A stretch of DNA of 64,000 bases from Saccharopolyspora shandongensis (GCF_900106995.1 NZ_FNOK01000018.1:1-64000); one strand, 5' to 3'. Numbered from the stretch's first letter, positions 44,225-53,417 are shown. Notes: generated from the sequence alone by a model not told the origin. Numbers and translations: made by a program.

Positions 44225-46219
44225 ATGTCTCAGCATCAGGCCCAGGCCACAGCCCCGACAGAAGCCCCGGCAACCGGTGATCGCACCGCAGGGCACCCGG
44301 GAACGCTGATCGGTGTCGATGACCTCGAACCACCCCGGTGGGCTTCGGTCGATGAGCAGGTCGCTGACGCAAGCCTGTGGCAGACGCTGCGGGAATTGCC
44401 TGCCACGGCCGCGATCATCGTGCGCTTGTCCTGGGCCACCGCGCCGCGTTTGACGCTGCTGGCCGGCATCGTCCAGTTGCTGTCCGGATGCACGACCGCC
44501 TTCGGGCTGTTCGCCACCGCCAACGCACTGACCGTATTGCTGGAATCCGGACCCACCCCGCAGCGGGTCATCGACTCGCTTCCGGCCATCGCCGTCGTAG
44601 TCGCTTCGTTCGCGCTGCGCGGGCTGCTGGACACCGCCGTCAGCGCCGTGCAGGGCACGCTGACACCCCGGGTACGGCACGCCGCCCAAAATGAGATCAA
44701 CACCGCCGTCGCCGGTGTCGCCCTGATCACGTGGGAAGACGCCGATTTCCGCGAGCTCGCCCGTCAGGGCGGCTATCACGGTGTGCTGGCTACGGAAAAC
44801 AGTGTCCGCAACATCGCCGAAGTCACCTCCTCCCTGGTGTCCCTGACCGCAGCGGTGGTCACGACAGGGCTTCTCAGCCCCTGGCTGGTTCCGGTCCTGC
44901 TGCTAGCCACTGCCGCCGATGCCTGGGCGGCCATGACCAGCGCCAAACTCGGCTACCGCTCGTTTCTGAACATGGTCTCCCGCCGGATGCGGCTTCACGT
45001 CGTCGAAAACCTCCTCGTCGCCCGCGATGTGGCCGCCGAACGCACAGCATTGACCCTGCACGATGTCCTGCTGACCGAGCACCGGCGCGTCGCCACCGAC
45101 GTCACCAACGAAGCGATCCGCCTGGAACACCGCAAAAGCCTCGTCCGCCTACTCGGGCGCACTCTGTCCGGTACCGGCACCGCACTCGCCTACATCGTGC
45201 TAGGAATCCTGCTGTATCTGACGGTGATGCCACTGGGACTGGCCGGCGCCGCCGTAATGGCGATGCGCACCGCCACCTCCGCACTGAACAGCACCATGGT
45301 CGCGATCAACCGGCTCTACGAACACTCCTTCTACCTTCGCTTCTACGAAAAACTGCTCCACGAGGCACGCGGACACCACCCGCCGGTCTCGGAAATCACC
45401 GCACCACGCAACCCTGAGACCATCCGCCTGGACAACGTCTCCTTCACCTACCCCGGCCAAGACCAGCCGGCACTGCACAACATCAACCTGACCCTGCGCC
45501 GAGGCGAAGTAATCGCCCTGGTCGGCGAAAACGGCTCCGGCAAAACAACCCTCGGCAAAATCCTCACCGGCCTCTACCCACCCACACACGGCACCGTCAG
45601 GTGGGATGACGTCGACCTGGCCACCGCCGACACCCGCTCGGTCTACGAGCAGATCGCTGTGATCGCCCAGGAACCCGCACGCTGGCCCATGATCGCCGGA
45701 ACCAACATCCGCATCGGGCGCCTTGACTGCGCCACACATGACGCAGCATGGCATGCAGCCGTTTCAAAGTCAGGAGCCGACGAAGTGCTCAACGCCCTAC
45801 CACACGGCGAAAAAACGGTGGTATCCAAACAGTTCCGGCAAGGCCAAGACCTCTCCGGCGGCCAATGGCAACGCATCGGCGTCGCCCGCGGCATCTACCG
45901 TGACGCCGCTATCCTCGTCGCTGACGAGCCCACCGCCGCACTCGACGCGAAAGCCGAGGCACGCGTATTCGCCGGGCTGCAACACGCCACCAACATCAGC
46001 CGCTCGGCCAACAGCGACCGCGCCACCAGAACCACCGTGCTGGTCACACACCGCCTCGCCAACGTATCTCGCGCCGACCGCATCCTCGTTCTCGATCAAG
46101 GCCGCATCGTCGAGTCCGGCACACATCAGGAACTCATGGCGCTCGGCAGCCACGGCCATTACCACCAGCTGTACTCACTCCAAGCGCAGGCCTACCGAAA
46201 CGCCGCCGATACCCTATGA
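44225..46219 (+). CDS. ABC exporter, fused membrane and ATPase domains
   Basis: 664 residues from ATG 44225. Residues about 60-350 hold hydrophobic membrane segments (for example IAVVVASFALRGLL, LSPWLVPVLLLATAA, AYIVLGILLYLTV); the ATPase follows with Walker A GENGSGKTT, Q-loop AQEP, signature LSGGQ and Walker B AILVADEP, then switch VTHRL. It is a type IV half-transporter that would work as a dimer, exporting a peptide, lipid or small molecule. It lies between cluster B and the GNAT genes, all rightward; it might export a cluster product, but a 585-base gap separates it from cluster B. Confidence 0.9.
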   Translation: MSQHQAQATAPTEAPATGDRTAGHPGTLIGVDDLEPPRWASVDEQVADASLWQTLRELPATAAIIVRLSWATAPRLTLLAGIVQLLSGCTTAFGLFATANALTVLLESGPTPQRVIDSLPAIAVVVASFALRGLLDTAVSAVQGTLTPRVRHAAQNEINTAVAGVALITWEDADFRELARQGGYHGVLATENSVRNIAEVTSSLVSLTAAVVTTGLLSPWLVPVLLLATAADAWAAMTSAKLGYRSFLNMVSRRMRLHVVENLLVARDVAAERTALTLHDVLLTEHRRVATDVTNEAIRLEHRKSLVRLLGRTLSGTGTALAYIVLGILLYLTVMPLGLAGAAVMAMRTATSALNSTMVAINRLYEHSFYLRFYEKLLHEARGHHPPVSEITAPRNPETIRLDNVSFTYPGQDQPALHNINLTLRRGEVIALVGENGSGKTTLGKILTGLYPPTHGTVRWDDVDLATADTRSVYEQIAVIAQEPARWPMIAGTNIRIGRLDCATHDAAWHAAVSKSGADEVLNALPHGEKTVVSKQFRQGQDLSGGQWQRIGVARGIYRDAAILVADEPTAALDAKAEARVFAGLQHATNISRSANSDRATRTTVLVTHRLANVSRADRILVLDQGRIVESGTHQELMALGSHGHYHQLYSLQAQAYRNAADTL

Positions 46220-46319
46220 CGTCGATCGCACCAACACACCACGGCCTCTCCAGACAACAGACACTGTCCGGCAGCCGTCGACCTGGCTAGGCAAACCAAC
46301 TTCCACCACACTCACAAGA

Positions 46320-46476
46320 GCCCGACGACACCGAGACAGACGAACGCCGCGGCGAACCCGAATCCGCGGTCCGCCTGCTGCTCACACACGAGAACTTCGC
46401 ACGGCATCGCCCGGACTGGCCCGTGGCGGTAGAGGGCCTGCAGCCGTGCCTCCCGCTGTTGGGAGCCACCCCATGA
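46320..46476 (+). pseudogene. C-terminal fragment of a GNAT acetyltransferase
   Basis: One frame encodes RRGEPESAVRLLLTHENF then DWPVAVEGLQPCLPLLGA and stops at TGA 46474-46476, overlapping the start of the next GNAT (ATGA). The VEGLQPCLPLLG ending is the same as in the intact neighbour, so this is the tail of a tandem copy whose front is lost. Confidence 0.65.
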
Positions 46477-47186
46477 CCGAGCTGGCTGACCGGATAGATC
46501 CATGGCCCTTTCGACACCTCGTGCTACGCGCACCGCGGTTGGAACTCCGGCCGGATGACGACGAAGGGTTGCTCGAACTCGCCGAGGTCGCGGTCACTGG
46601 GGTACACCCTCCGGAGGGGCTGCCGTTGGGCAGGTTGTGGCGCGACGAATCGACCGAAGACATCGCCCAGGGCTTGGTGCAGGCGCTCTGGCGTGATCGC
46701 GCGAACCTCAGCCCTGTGGACTGGTCACTGAACTTCCTCGTCCGCCAAGGCGGCCAGGTGATCGGGTTCCAAGGTATCTCCGCCAACCAGTTCGCGGTCA
46801 AGCGCGAGGTCGCCACCGCATCATGGCTCGGGATACCATTTCAGGGCAAGGGATTCGGTACCGAGGCCCGTGCAGCCGTACTCACTATGGCCTTCGACTA
46901 CCTCGCCGCCGTTCAGGCACGCACCACCGCCTGGGAAGACGCGCACGCCTCCCAGCAGGTCAGCCGTAAGCTCGGGTATCGCCCAGACGGCACCGAGCGC
47001 GGCGTGCGGCGCGGACACCCTGGCTCGTTCATACGAATGCTGTTGCGCCGCAGCGATTTTGACCATTACCGACCGCCATGGTCGCTAGAGGTTGAAGGTC
47101 TGCAGCCCTGCTTACCGCTTCTCGGTACCGAAATGCCGATGTGTTCGCCAGGGCTCTGCCCAGTGAAGGGCTGTGCGGGGAGCTGA
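46473..47186 (+). CDS. GNAT-family N-acetyltransferase
   Basis: 237 residues from ATG 46473. It has LRAPRLELRPDDDEGLLEL at the start, a FQGKGFGTEARAAVL acetyl-CoA loop and the QVSRKLGYRPDGTE helix-strand. It is the intact version of the fragment at 7592-7891 and a closer relative of that fragment than of the copy at 22021. Substrate unknown; RimJ-like acetylation of a small amine is possible. The final about 18 residues after GLQPCLPLLGTE are extra relative to the neighbours. Confidence 0.85.
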   Translation: MTELADRIDPWPFRHLVLRAPRLELRPDDDEGLLELAEVAVTGVHPPEGLPLGRLWRDESTEDIAQGLVQALWRDRANLSPVDWSLNFLVRQGGQVIGFQGISANQFAVKREVATASWLGIPFQGKGFGTEARAAVLTMAFDYLAAVQARTTAWEDAHASQQVSRKLGYRPDGTERGVRRGHPGSFIRMLLRRSDFDHYRPPWSLEVEGLQPCLPLLGTEMPMCSPGLCPVKGCAGS

Positions 47187-47205
47187 CCGAGGAACTGGCG
47201 GCAGG

Positions 47206-48081
47206 CTACGTCGGTGTAGGTTCACGCACCCTGTAGCTCAGCAAGGAGAACGTCCGCAGCCGCCCTCGCGGGCTCCGACAGGGGGTCGGCGCTCCGCGAC
47301 GGGCGACAACCCGGATCGCGTTCGCACACTGCAACAGTTGCGCGAGCTTGCCCGAACGAGTTTCAAGATCAGCGGCGAATTCGTGCTGTACCCGCGCGGC
47401 AAGCTGGGGATCAGGAAGTGCCGACTGCCACAGAGTCGCGGCATCGTGCCCACGCAGAGCCACGCCCCAGTCCTCCCAGTCGATGATGTGGCCCTCAAGC
47501 GAGAGGTTGTCCCAATGCAGGTCCGTGTGCGCCGTCGCCCACTCGTCCACAGTGGTGTCGACGCCATCGAAGACCTCGATGATCGTCTTGGTGAGGTGAG
47601 CTTGGCTCATGCCGACCCGTTCGGTCGGGTGCTCCCCCAGCGCGGCCAGCGACTCACGCTAGCCCGTCCACCACGAATCCGGGAGCGTCGCTGCTGTAGC
47701 AGGATCGCCCACCATCGGAGCGGTGATCAGCTCTACCTCGTCTGCCCTCCACACGACGTCCCTCGCCTGGTCGGTCCGCGTAGCGCTTTGGAACCATTCG
47801 GGTTTCTTGACCCTACGGATGGTCGCCGCAGGTTCCAAGCCGATCCATACCGCGCTATTGATCCGCCACCGCCGGCGGCGCTCGACTCGTACCCATGTGC
47901 CGTCCGCGGTGCGGAAGCCCTCCGTGGCCCCGTGTTCTCCGTACACCACGGACGACCGATCGAGCCGCACGTCCAACGCTCGTTCGGCACGGTCGAGCAC
48001 GTCTTCGTGCCGGTTCTCACGTACGTCGAAAACCGCAGACGACTGCCTAGCCGTGACGACAGAGGCGGCGGTGTCGGCCAT
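47206..48081 (-). pseudogene. Phosphotransferase-like gene interrupted by an in-frame TAG
   Basis: It probably starts at ATG 48079-48081 (MADTAASVVTARQSS). It runs through VVWRADEVELITAP to a TAG at 47659-47661, then in the same frame RESLAALGEHPTERVGMSQ, HTDLHWDNLSL and IIDWEDWGVAL (the HxDxxxxN and D-W-E-D sites of APH-fold kinases). Near 47280 the better C-terminus (SEPARAAADVLLAEL) lies one frame over, so a frameshift is also likely. Apart from these changes the domain is complete, about 290 residues. A recent pseudogene or, less likely, an amber read-through gene. Confidence 0.7.
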
Positions 48082-48176
48082 GCAGGTCAACGCACCAACG
48101 CAACACCACAACCGTCGCCCTCGGTTCTGACCAGCAGCAGTCCTTCAACTGCGGAGCGGCATCAGGGGCCTCCGGC

Positions 48177-48953
48177 ATGATCCCGCCCATGTCTGCCGTG
48201 GAGAACGTGGGCCAGGCACTGGGCATCGTGCTTGCCAAGCTCGCCGACGCGGCGGAACAAATCAACACCGCCCTGCTCGCCTCGGACGAGGCCGAAACTG
48301 GCCTCGCGGTGCTGCACGGAACCAACGACGTCGAGGCACAACAGGTTCTGGCGGGCTACGGCGAGGCCTGTAACCAGCTCATCCAGGCGCAGCAGATGCT
48401 TGGCCGCTGCTCTGATCAGATCAGGACGTACGGCAGCAGCATCGGAGCGAGCCCCGCTCCCACGACGGGTGCTTCCTCCAGTAGCGCACGTGCCAAACCT
48501 GACGGCCGCGCGCGTTCGGCCCCGCCTCGACCCACTGCCGACCTTCCTCTCCAGCAGCCTGCCGAGGCCGGCGCGTGGGACCATGTCGTCGGGGATGCGC
48601 CGAATCCGGCAGACATCCATCTCCCGGAACTCGACGGAATTCACATCCTCGACGGCGGAGCTGATGATACGGGTGGTCATTTTTACGGCACAGGAATCCC
48701 GCTTAAGACCGAGTTCCCCGAGTCCTGGGACGACGCCAAGATCCTCGAATCCGTCGAGGATGTAGCCAAGAACCCGGACAGCCCGCCAGTCCTGTCCGAT
48801 AGGAGCGGGAACTACAAGTTCAGCGGAACCAGGGACGGTGTGGAGATCGAGGGCTATGTAACCCCCGGCGGACAGGTCAAGACCGGTTTCCCCGTACGTG
48901 GCGAGGGCGTCGTTCAGAACGATGAGTTCGGCAACCCGCACCCGGTACCCTGA
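48177..48953 (+). CDS. Polymorphic toxin with EndoU-like ribonuclease domain
   Basis: 258 residues from ATG 48177, with ATG 48189 as an alternative. The N-terminal about 90 residues are a helical domain seen at the front of actinomycete toxin proteins; a Ser/Ala/Pro linker follows. The C-terminal about 105 residues contain HILDGGADDTGGHFYG, KTEFPESWDD and a dGVEIEGYVTPGGQVKTGFP stretch, matching bacterial EndoU (HIL.G...GGH..., K..FP..W, ...T..P). EndoU toxins cut RNA at uridines. No signal peptide is seen; delivery may be by a type VII-like route. Its immunity gene follows. Confidence 0.75.
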   Translation: MIPPMSAVENVGQALGIVLAKLADAAEQINTALLASDEAETGLAVLHGTNDVEAQQVLAGYGEACNQLIQAQQMLGRCSDQIRTYGSSIGASPAPTTGASSSSARAKPDGRARSAPPRPTADLPLQQPAEAGAWDHVVGDAPNPADIHLPELDGIHILDGGADDTGGHFYGTGIPLKTEFPESWDDAKILESVEDVAKNPDSPPVLSDRSGNYKFSGTRDGVEIEGYVTPGGQVKTGFPVRGEGVVQNDEFGNPHPVP

Positions 48954-48979
48954 AACAAGTGAGCGGAGACCACACGACG

Positions 48980-49570
48980 ATGGATACAGCCCAGCAGGCG
49001 ACCCTCGGGCTACTGGAACAGCTCTCCGATCGCCTCCCCCAGCGTCGGCTGGCCCCGTACCGCGCACTCGGTGAAGCCGGCGAGACGGCTCAGTTGCTCA
49101 ACGAAATGTGCAAAATGCTGGTCGCTCGCCACACCGAAGTGACACCCGCAGAGAAGGAAGCGCTGACGCGGCTGCTGGATACCGTCCCCACCGGCGACTA
49201 TGACTACCTTCGTAACCGTGACAAGACCTTGGCCGCGATCGAGGTCGCCGATCAGCCGCGGGTCGTCACCCGTGAGGACCTGCGCAAGCTCAGTGCGGAT
49301 TCGCATACCCTTCTGGAGCGTCTGGCCGATCGCCTCCCACCAGACCGGCTGGAGGAGTACCGCACCCTGAGTCATGTCGGTGAGTGGTCGATGCTGGTCG
49401 ACTTGTTGTCGGCGAGCCTGGTTACCCGGCAGATCCCGGTCAGCCCTTCTGAACGGGACGCACTCGCCGCTTTGCTGAACTGGTTCCGCCCGGCAGCGGT
49501 TGCCGATCTCGCATACATCCGCGACCGCGAGAACACTCTCGCCTCGCTGAACGTCACCGACCAGCCCTGA
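48980..49570 (+). CDS. Immunity protein with two tandem repeats
   Basis: 196 residues from ATG 48980 with GGAG upstream (a GTG at 48959 is also in frame). Two about 85-residue repeats align: LEQLSDRLPQRRLAPYRALG ... ending IEVADQP, and LERLADRLPPDRLEEYRTLS ... ending LNVTDQP; both have an acidic ...PSERDAL/PAEKEAL helix in the middle. The gene follows the EndoU-like toxin by 26 bases, so it is most likely its immunity protein, with the repeat giving two binding units or a single fused dimer. Confidence 0.75.
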   Translation: MDTAQQATLGLLEQLSDRLPQRRLAPYRALGEAGETAQLLNEMCKMLVARHTEVTPAEKEALTRLLDTVPTGDYDYLRNRDKTLAAIEVADQPRVVTREDLRKLSADSHTLLERLADRLPPDRLEEYRTLSHVGEWSMLVDLLSASLVTRQIPVSPSERDALAALLNWFRPAAVADLAYIRDRENTLASLNVTDQP

Positions 49571-49621
49571 GCGGTTTGGGCAGCGACCTGCCGCGAGCCC
49601 GTTCGGGAAGCACTACGAAAG

Positions 49622-49652
49622 AGATCCCTGCCGGAGATTCCGGCAGGGATCT
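49622..49652 (+). terminator. Strong hairpin terminator after the immunity gene
   Basis: GATCCCTGCCGGA-GAT-TCCGGCAGGGATC forms a 13-bp perfect stem with a 3-base loop, followed by TTCG. It ends the toxin-immunity transcript, and also lies between this unit and the convergent DUF397 gene, so it may act in both directions. Confidence 0.85.
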
Positions 49653-49702
49653 TCGCATCAACAGCCGCGAAGGTCGTCTCGCTTCATGCAGGATGCGAGG
49701 GG

Positions 49703-50104
49703 CTACCCGCACACGGCCATGTCCGGCGTGGTGTCCCGATCAAACTCTCCTTGGGCGACACCGTCCAGGAAGGCCAGGACCTCGGCTTCGGTGAACTCCA
49801 GCTCCGCGGCCGTCCCACTAGGTTGAGGCGCGGCGCTGCGGAAGGCGTACATCCCGTCGGAGCGGCGCGTCATCTCCAGGCAGAGGCCAGCGGTCTGCCC
49901 GGAGCGCACACCAGCCAGGAAGGCGTCGAACTGTGGCTCGGTGAACACGAGGCGGAGGTCGTCATGCGCTCCGAAGGGCGTTTTGTCGTCACGGAGTCCG
50001 ACCCAGCCGTCCCGGCGGGCGACACGCACACACTCCTGGTTCGCGTGACTGGCGCTTGCCTTGCGGAAGTCGCGTTCGGCGAAGGCCGGCGGGGTGCTGG
50101 TCAT
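49703..50104 (-). CDS. DUF397 protein
   Basis: 133 residues. FRKASASHANQECVRVA and VGLRDDK plus FTEPQFDAFLAGV are the hallmark of DUF397; a second, partial copy (YAFRSAAP...LEFTEAEVLAFLDGV) follows, so the protein has about one and a half repeats. DUF397 proteins pair with XRE/DUF5753 regulators and are thought to modulate them, as in WhiJ-type systems. It is 19 bases downstream of such a regulator. Confidence 0.85.
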   Translation of the reverse strand: MTSTPPAFAERDFRKASASHANQECVRVARRDGWVGLRDDKTPFGAHDDLRLVFTEPQFDAFLAGVRSGQTAGLCLEMTRRSDGMYAFRSAAPQPSGTAAELEFTEAEVLAFLDGVAQGEFDRDTTPDMAVCG

Positions 50105-50123
50105 CAGCGTTCTCCTCGGATGC

Positions 50124-50999
50124 TCACTTCCTGAAGTCCTGGAGGACCGACTTCAGGAACTTGCGGGTCTCCTCGAACCGTAGCGCGGCGTTGGAGACGC
50201 GAGCCCAGGCTGCTTCATGCGCGGCGAGTGCCTTCTTGTCGTCGAGATATCTGATCTCGCCTTCACCCTCGACGTAGACCAACTCCAGCGGTCCAGCAGC
50301 ACCAGGCGAGGGCACATGGATCAAACTGAACGGGCTCTTGATAGGTGAGCGTTGGCCGGCTGGCTGGTCGAAGGGCATGACCTGCAGCATGATGTTCGGC
50401 CGCTTCGAAAGCCTGATCAAGTAGTCGATTTGCTCGCGCATAACATCGGCGTCACCGCAGGTACGTCGCACACAGGACTCGGAGAGCACGAACTGCACAA
50501 CCGGCGGCTCCGGCTTGTCCAGGATGTCCTGCCGAGCGAGCCTGGCCTTGATCCGGTCTTCCAGCGACACGTCCCTGGCTTCCGGCTGCTCAGCGTGTTG
50601 CGCCCGGACGTAGGACTCGCACTGCAGCAGCCCAGGCACGACCTCGACCTGCGCCGCGCGGATCTGGTCGGCGTGCTTCTCCAAGTCCACCAGCAACCGA
50701 AGATCCTCGGCGTACGCGCGGTTGTGCCCGGTACTCCAGAAGCCGCGCTTGTGGTTGTCGCGCCGTAGCTCGCGTAGGGCTTCTTTGTATCCCTCGTCAT
50801 CGAAGCCGAGCTTGTCGGCGAGCATGACCAGATCACCGGGCGCGATGCTGCCGCCGCCGTTGATCAGCAGCGCGATACGGGACTGGCTCGTCTCGATGAG
50901 CTTGGCCGCCTCACTCTGCGAGATTCCCGCCTTCTCGATCATATGCGCGATCTCGCGTCCGAGCAGCAGCTTCTTGGCTGTACGAACCGTCGCTGGCAT
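50124..50999 (-). CDS. XRE-family regulator (WhiJ-like, DUF5753 sensor)
   Basis: 291 residues from ATG 50997-50999; an earlier start at 51020 exists. The N-terminal HTH (GISQSEAAKLIETSQSRIAL) is followed by the DUF5753 region with VVPGLLQCESYVRAQHA, RQDILDKPEPP and MREQIDYLIRLSKRPNIMLQ. Such proteins regulate development or antibiotic genes in response to an unknown signal, with DUF397 partners. The small genes on the other side of its promoter (51206 onward) may be its targets. Confidence 0.9.
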   Translation of the reverse strand: MPATVRTAKKLLLGREIAHMIEKAGISQSEAAKLIETSQSRIALLINGGGSIAPGDLVMLADKLGFDDEGYKEALRELRRDNHKRGFWSTGHNRAYAEDLRLLVDLEKHADQIRAAQVEVVPGLLQCESYVRAQHAEQPEARDVSLEDRIKARLARQDILDKPEPPVVQFVLSESCVRRTCGDADVMREQIDYLIRLSKRPNIMLQVMPFDQPAGQRSPIKSPFSLIHVPSPGAAGPLELVYVEGEGEIRYLDDKKALAAHEAAWARVSNAALRFEETRKFLKSVLQDFRK

Positions 51000-51040
51000 C
51001 GATGCAGACCTCCAGGTCAAGGGCGCATGGGCAAGTCAGG

Positions 51041-51126
51041 TGCTAGCAAGCTTTCATCCCAAGCACGGAGCGCCTCTCATTATCACCCAAATGGAGGCCA
51101 TATCAAAACTTGCTAACCAAGCTTTA
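51041..51126. promoter_or_regulatory. Repeated operator-like motif upstream of the XRE gene
   Basis: TGCTAGCAAGCTTTC (51041-51055) and TGCTAACCAAGCTTTA (51111-51126) are direct repeats 70 bases apart in the XRE/small-gene intergenic region; each contains an AAGCTT core. They could be operators for the regulator. Evidence is limited to the repeat. Confidence 0.4.
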
Positions 51127-51205
51127 CGCGAGCATGCTCAGTGACTGCAAGGCTTCAATGCATCCAGCTCGGATGCGGAGGCGACAGCCAATTGAGGTGA
51201 GCAGT

Positions 51206-51451
51206 ATGTCCACTTCCACGCTCCACCTGGGCAGTCCCCTGATCAGTGACAATGTCCTGGCTGCCGATTCCGGCAGACTGTGGTTGTCGATCTACCGCCG
51301 AAGCGACCAGGTCGTGGTGGTGCCACCGGGTGCAGTGGTCGCGATGCGTCCTGCAGACGCACGCATCGGTGCCGACCTCTTGCCGCAGCAGCCCGACGGT
51401 GGCGCCAAGTCCCAGAAGCGCGGTCGAGCTCTCCGCTCCTCCTGCCGTTAA
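51206..51451 (+). CDS. Small hypothetical protein
   Basis: 81 residues from ATG 51206 with AGGTGAG upstream. It has a strand-rich start (TLHLGSPLISDNVLAADSGR, then VVVVPPGAVVAM) and a basic tail. Such small proteins occur next to WhiJ/DUF397 regulators in actinomycetes. Function unknown. Confidence 0.55.
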   Translation: MSTSTLHLGSPLISDNVLAADSGRLWLSIYRRSDQVVVVPPGAVVAMRPADARIGADLLPQQPDGGAKSQKRGRALRSSCR

Positions 51452-51829
51452 GCCAGCCTGAGCCGGACCCCGAACCGGCTCGGGCACATGAGGCGGGCGG
51501 CGCTGCGTCGAGTCAACCCGCCCTCCCCGACTCCGCGCGCCGCCCCCTTCCTAGCTCATCCGCACGCCATACCCGTCACGGCCAAACGCTGGCTGGCACC
51601 GCGCTATCACCAGCGCGATCTGCACCCCAATGCATCCAGACCACGACCGTTCTGCGCTGCGTTGTTCCCAGCCCTGCCCGATCCGTCGGCCATCGCGCCG
51701 CTCCCCCGGACGGATCGGGCAGCCCTAGCCACGGCGGCCCCGCTGCTGCCCCGACCGCCGGCGGGGTCGCCGTGCCCAGATCAACCCGCCGTAGGCGCCA
51801 CGGCGCCCATCAATGAATGGAGTCCCGGG
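51452..51829. other. No gene seen
   Basis: 378 very GC-rich bases with only low-complexity Pro/Arg/Ala open frames. A conserved GATCGGGC-type dyad near 51680/51715 (CCGATCC ... GGATCGGGC) may form a hairpin, but I see no coding evidence. Confidence 0.35.
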
Positions 51830-52300
51830 ATGTCGACACCTGCCACTACGCCCAACTCCCCGGACCTTGGCCAGTACACGCTCGCCGCCGAGATGACCTT
51901 CTTCATCGACCAATTGAACTGGCCGGTCAGCCTCGACACTCGCCACCAGCGGCTGGTCGCGCGGACCGGGTGCGTGCTCGATGCAATTCGGATGCGCGAG
52001 CACCTGGCTGAGCCGACCGCGCACGAACTGGCCGTCAGCCTGATGTCCGGCCCGGTCTGCCGCGATGAGACAGGTTGGTGGACGTTCATCACGGCGCCCC
52101 GCAGAGGCAGGCCGATCACACTCCCAGATGACCTGCTCCACAGCCGCGCCGTTTACGCCCTCCCTCGAGGGCGCGAAGTCGTCGTCCCGCCCGTCGCTGC
52201 AACGACACGGTGGTGGTGCCAGCCGCAGCCCGGCCGTTCGTTGCCTCCCTGGTCCGCGGTTGTTGCAGTGGCCCGCTCAGCCCTCAGCCGTCGTGGCTGA
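51830..52300 (+). CDS. Hypothetical protein
   Basis: 156 residues from ATG 51830. The core contains AEMTFFIDQLNWPVSLDTRH, LVARTGCVLDAIRMREHL and GWWTFITAP, then LPRGREVVVPP; this resembles the shorter actinomycete proteins related to bifunctional primase/polymerase N-termini found near WhiJ-type loci. The basic C-terminal tail after VVVPP looks less well conserved and the frame may have slipped there. It could belong to the XRE regulon. Confidence 0.55.
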   Translation: MSTPATTPNSPDLGQYTLAAEMTFFIDQLNWPVSLDTRHQRLVARTGCVLDAIRMREHLAEPTAHELAVSLMSGPVCRDETGWWTFITAPRRGRPITLPDDLLHSRAVYALPRGREVVVPPVAATTRWWCQPQPGRSLPPWSAVVAVARSALSRRG

Positions 52301-52370
52301 CTGCGCAATGCCCGGAGTACCGCTGCGCTGCGCGCAGGGATCACTCGCTTCGTCACCAAGGAGTTTTCTC

Positions 52371-52625
52371 ATGTCTGCCACCGATTCTGTCACCGAAGAA
52401 ACGCGGTGCCCGAGCGTCCACGGCGGCCGGGTCCGGCACCGACCCAGGACCACTCCCAATGGGGAGCCGGTGACGATGCCGTACCTGGACCTCCCGTACG
52501 GCCAAGGGCAACGGCAGGTCATCCTCACCGTTTGCTGCGACGCCCTGCTCGTGCCACCGCTCGACGAGGACCCCGAGCACCTGGTCGATTGCTCCGGCAT
52601 CACACCGCGTCTGGTCACGAGCTAA
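52371..52625 (+). CDS. Small hypothetical protein
   Basis: 84 residues from ATG 52371 with AAGGAG 7-8 bases upstream, a strong ribosome site. The product has no recognised domain; it has two cysteines in VCCDALL and one in DCSG. It follows the preceding gene by 70 bases in the same orientation. Confidence 0.5.
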   Translation: MSATDSVTEETRCPSVHGGRVRHRPRTTPNGEPVTMPYLDLPYGQGQRQVILTVCCDALLVPPLDEDPEHLVDCSGITPRLVTS

Positions 52626-52736
52626 TCGCGCCGGTGGCCGACGGCTCCATGAACCGACTCTTAGCCAGCGACACGCGCTCTGCCTGAACCTGTACCGGGC
52701 GCACAAATTGTCCACGCCAGAAGACAAGGACCGTCA

Positions 52737-53171
52737 ATGAATCAGGAGTTGCCCGATGTGGAGATTTTCGCCGTCCGTGACGACTTTGATCGCATCGCGC
52801 GTCGCTACATCGGTGCCGTTGTCGACAATGGCGGGCGGGTGCTGCTTGTACGGCGTCGCGTCGATAGCGAGCTCCGGCCTGGCTGTTGGGAAGTCCCCGT
52901 GGCCCGCCTGGCGGACAACGAGAACCTGGTGCAAGCCAGCGACCGCGGGCTCGCCGCAGGAACGTGCTTGCAGATCGAGGAAATCACGGCCTATCACGGC
53001 TTCGTCGATTTCATCGATCGTGGCGGGGTCCTCGCTCGCCTGCACCTCTTTGCCGTCTCGGTCACGGACGTGATGCGACTGCGAATTGGCGGGGACTACG
53101 AGGCCCACAGCTGGGAACCAGCCGAGGTCATCGAGGAGTTCATAAGCCGTTACCGTCAGCGCCCAGGGTGA
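52737..53171 (+). CDS. Nudix-fold protein with a degenerate Nudix box
   Basis: 144 residues from ATG 52737. The fold context is Nudix-like: RYIGAVVDNGGRVLLVRRRV, GCWEVPVARL, then LHLFAVSV and a SWEPAEVIEEF end. In place of GX5EX7REUXEEXGU it has ARLADNENLVQASDRGLAAG, without the REUXEE glutamates. It is therefore probably not a hydrolase and may bind a nucleotide-type ligand or be a sensor or immunity-type protein. Confidence 0.6.
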   Translation: MNQELPDVEIFAVRDDFDRIARRYIGAVVDNGGRVLLVRRRVDSELRPGCWEVPVARLADNENLVQASDRGLAAGTCLQIEEITAYHGFVDFIDRGGVLARLHLFAVSVTDVMRLRIGGDYEAHSWEPAEVIEEFISRYRQRPG

Positions 53172-53417
53172 TCACCCCCGCACGGGATTGATACCAGAGG
53201 GTCGCCACGGGAACTGGCGCGAATGGATATCACCAACCGATGGCCAGTTCATAGCCGCTTTGGCGACGCACTGCGAATGCCCCTTCACGACACCAAATGC
53301 TCACGTAGTGCACAACCTGGCTGCCGATTCTACCCGTCCGAGAAGTCCCAAGTGGACTGAACTGTTCGGGTTGACGTGGGCGGTTTCGGCTCCGCCGAAA
53401 TGAGATGGGAGAGCATC

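Noticed and set aside
47221..47245. CCTGTAGCTCAGC resembling part of a tRNA gene
   Set aside because: No matching acceptor stem, anticodon or T-arm nearby; it lies in the phosphotransferase pseudogene.
53188..53403. Small + strand frame between the Nudix-like gene and the membrane peptide
   Set aside because: It starts with TTG, has no ribosome site and no recognisable domain.
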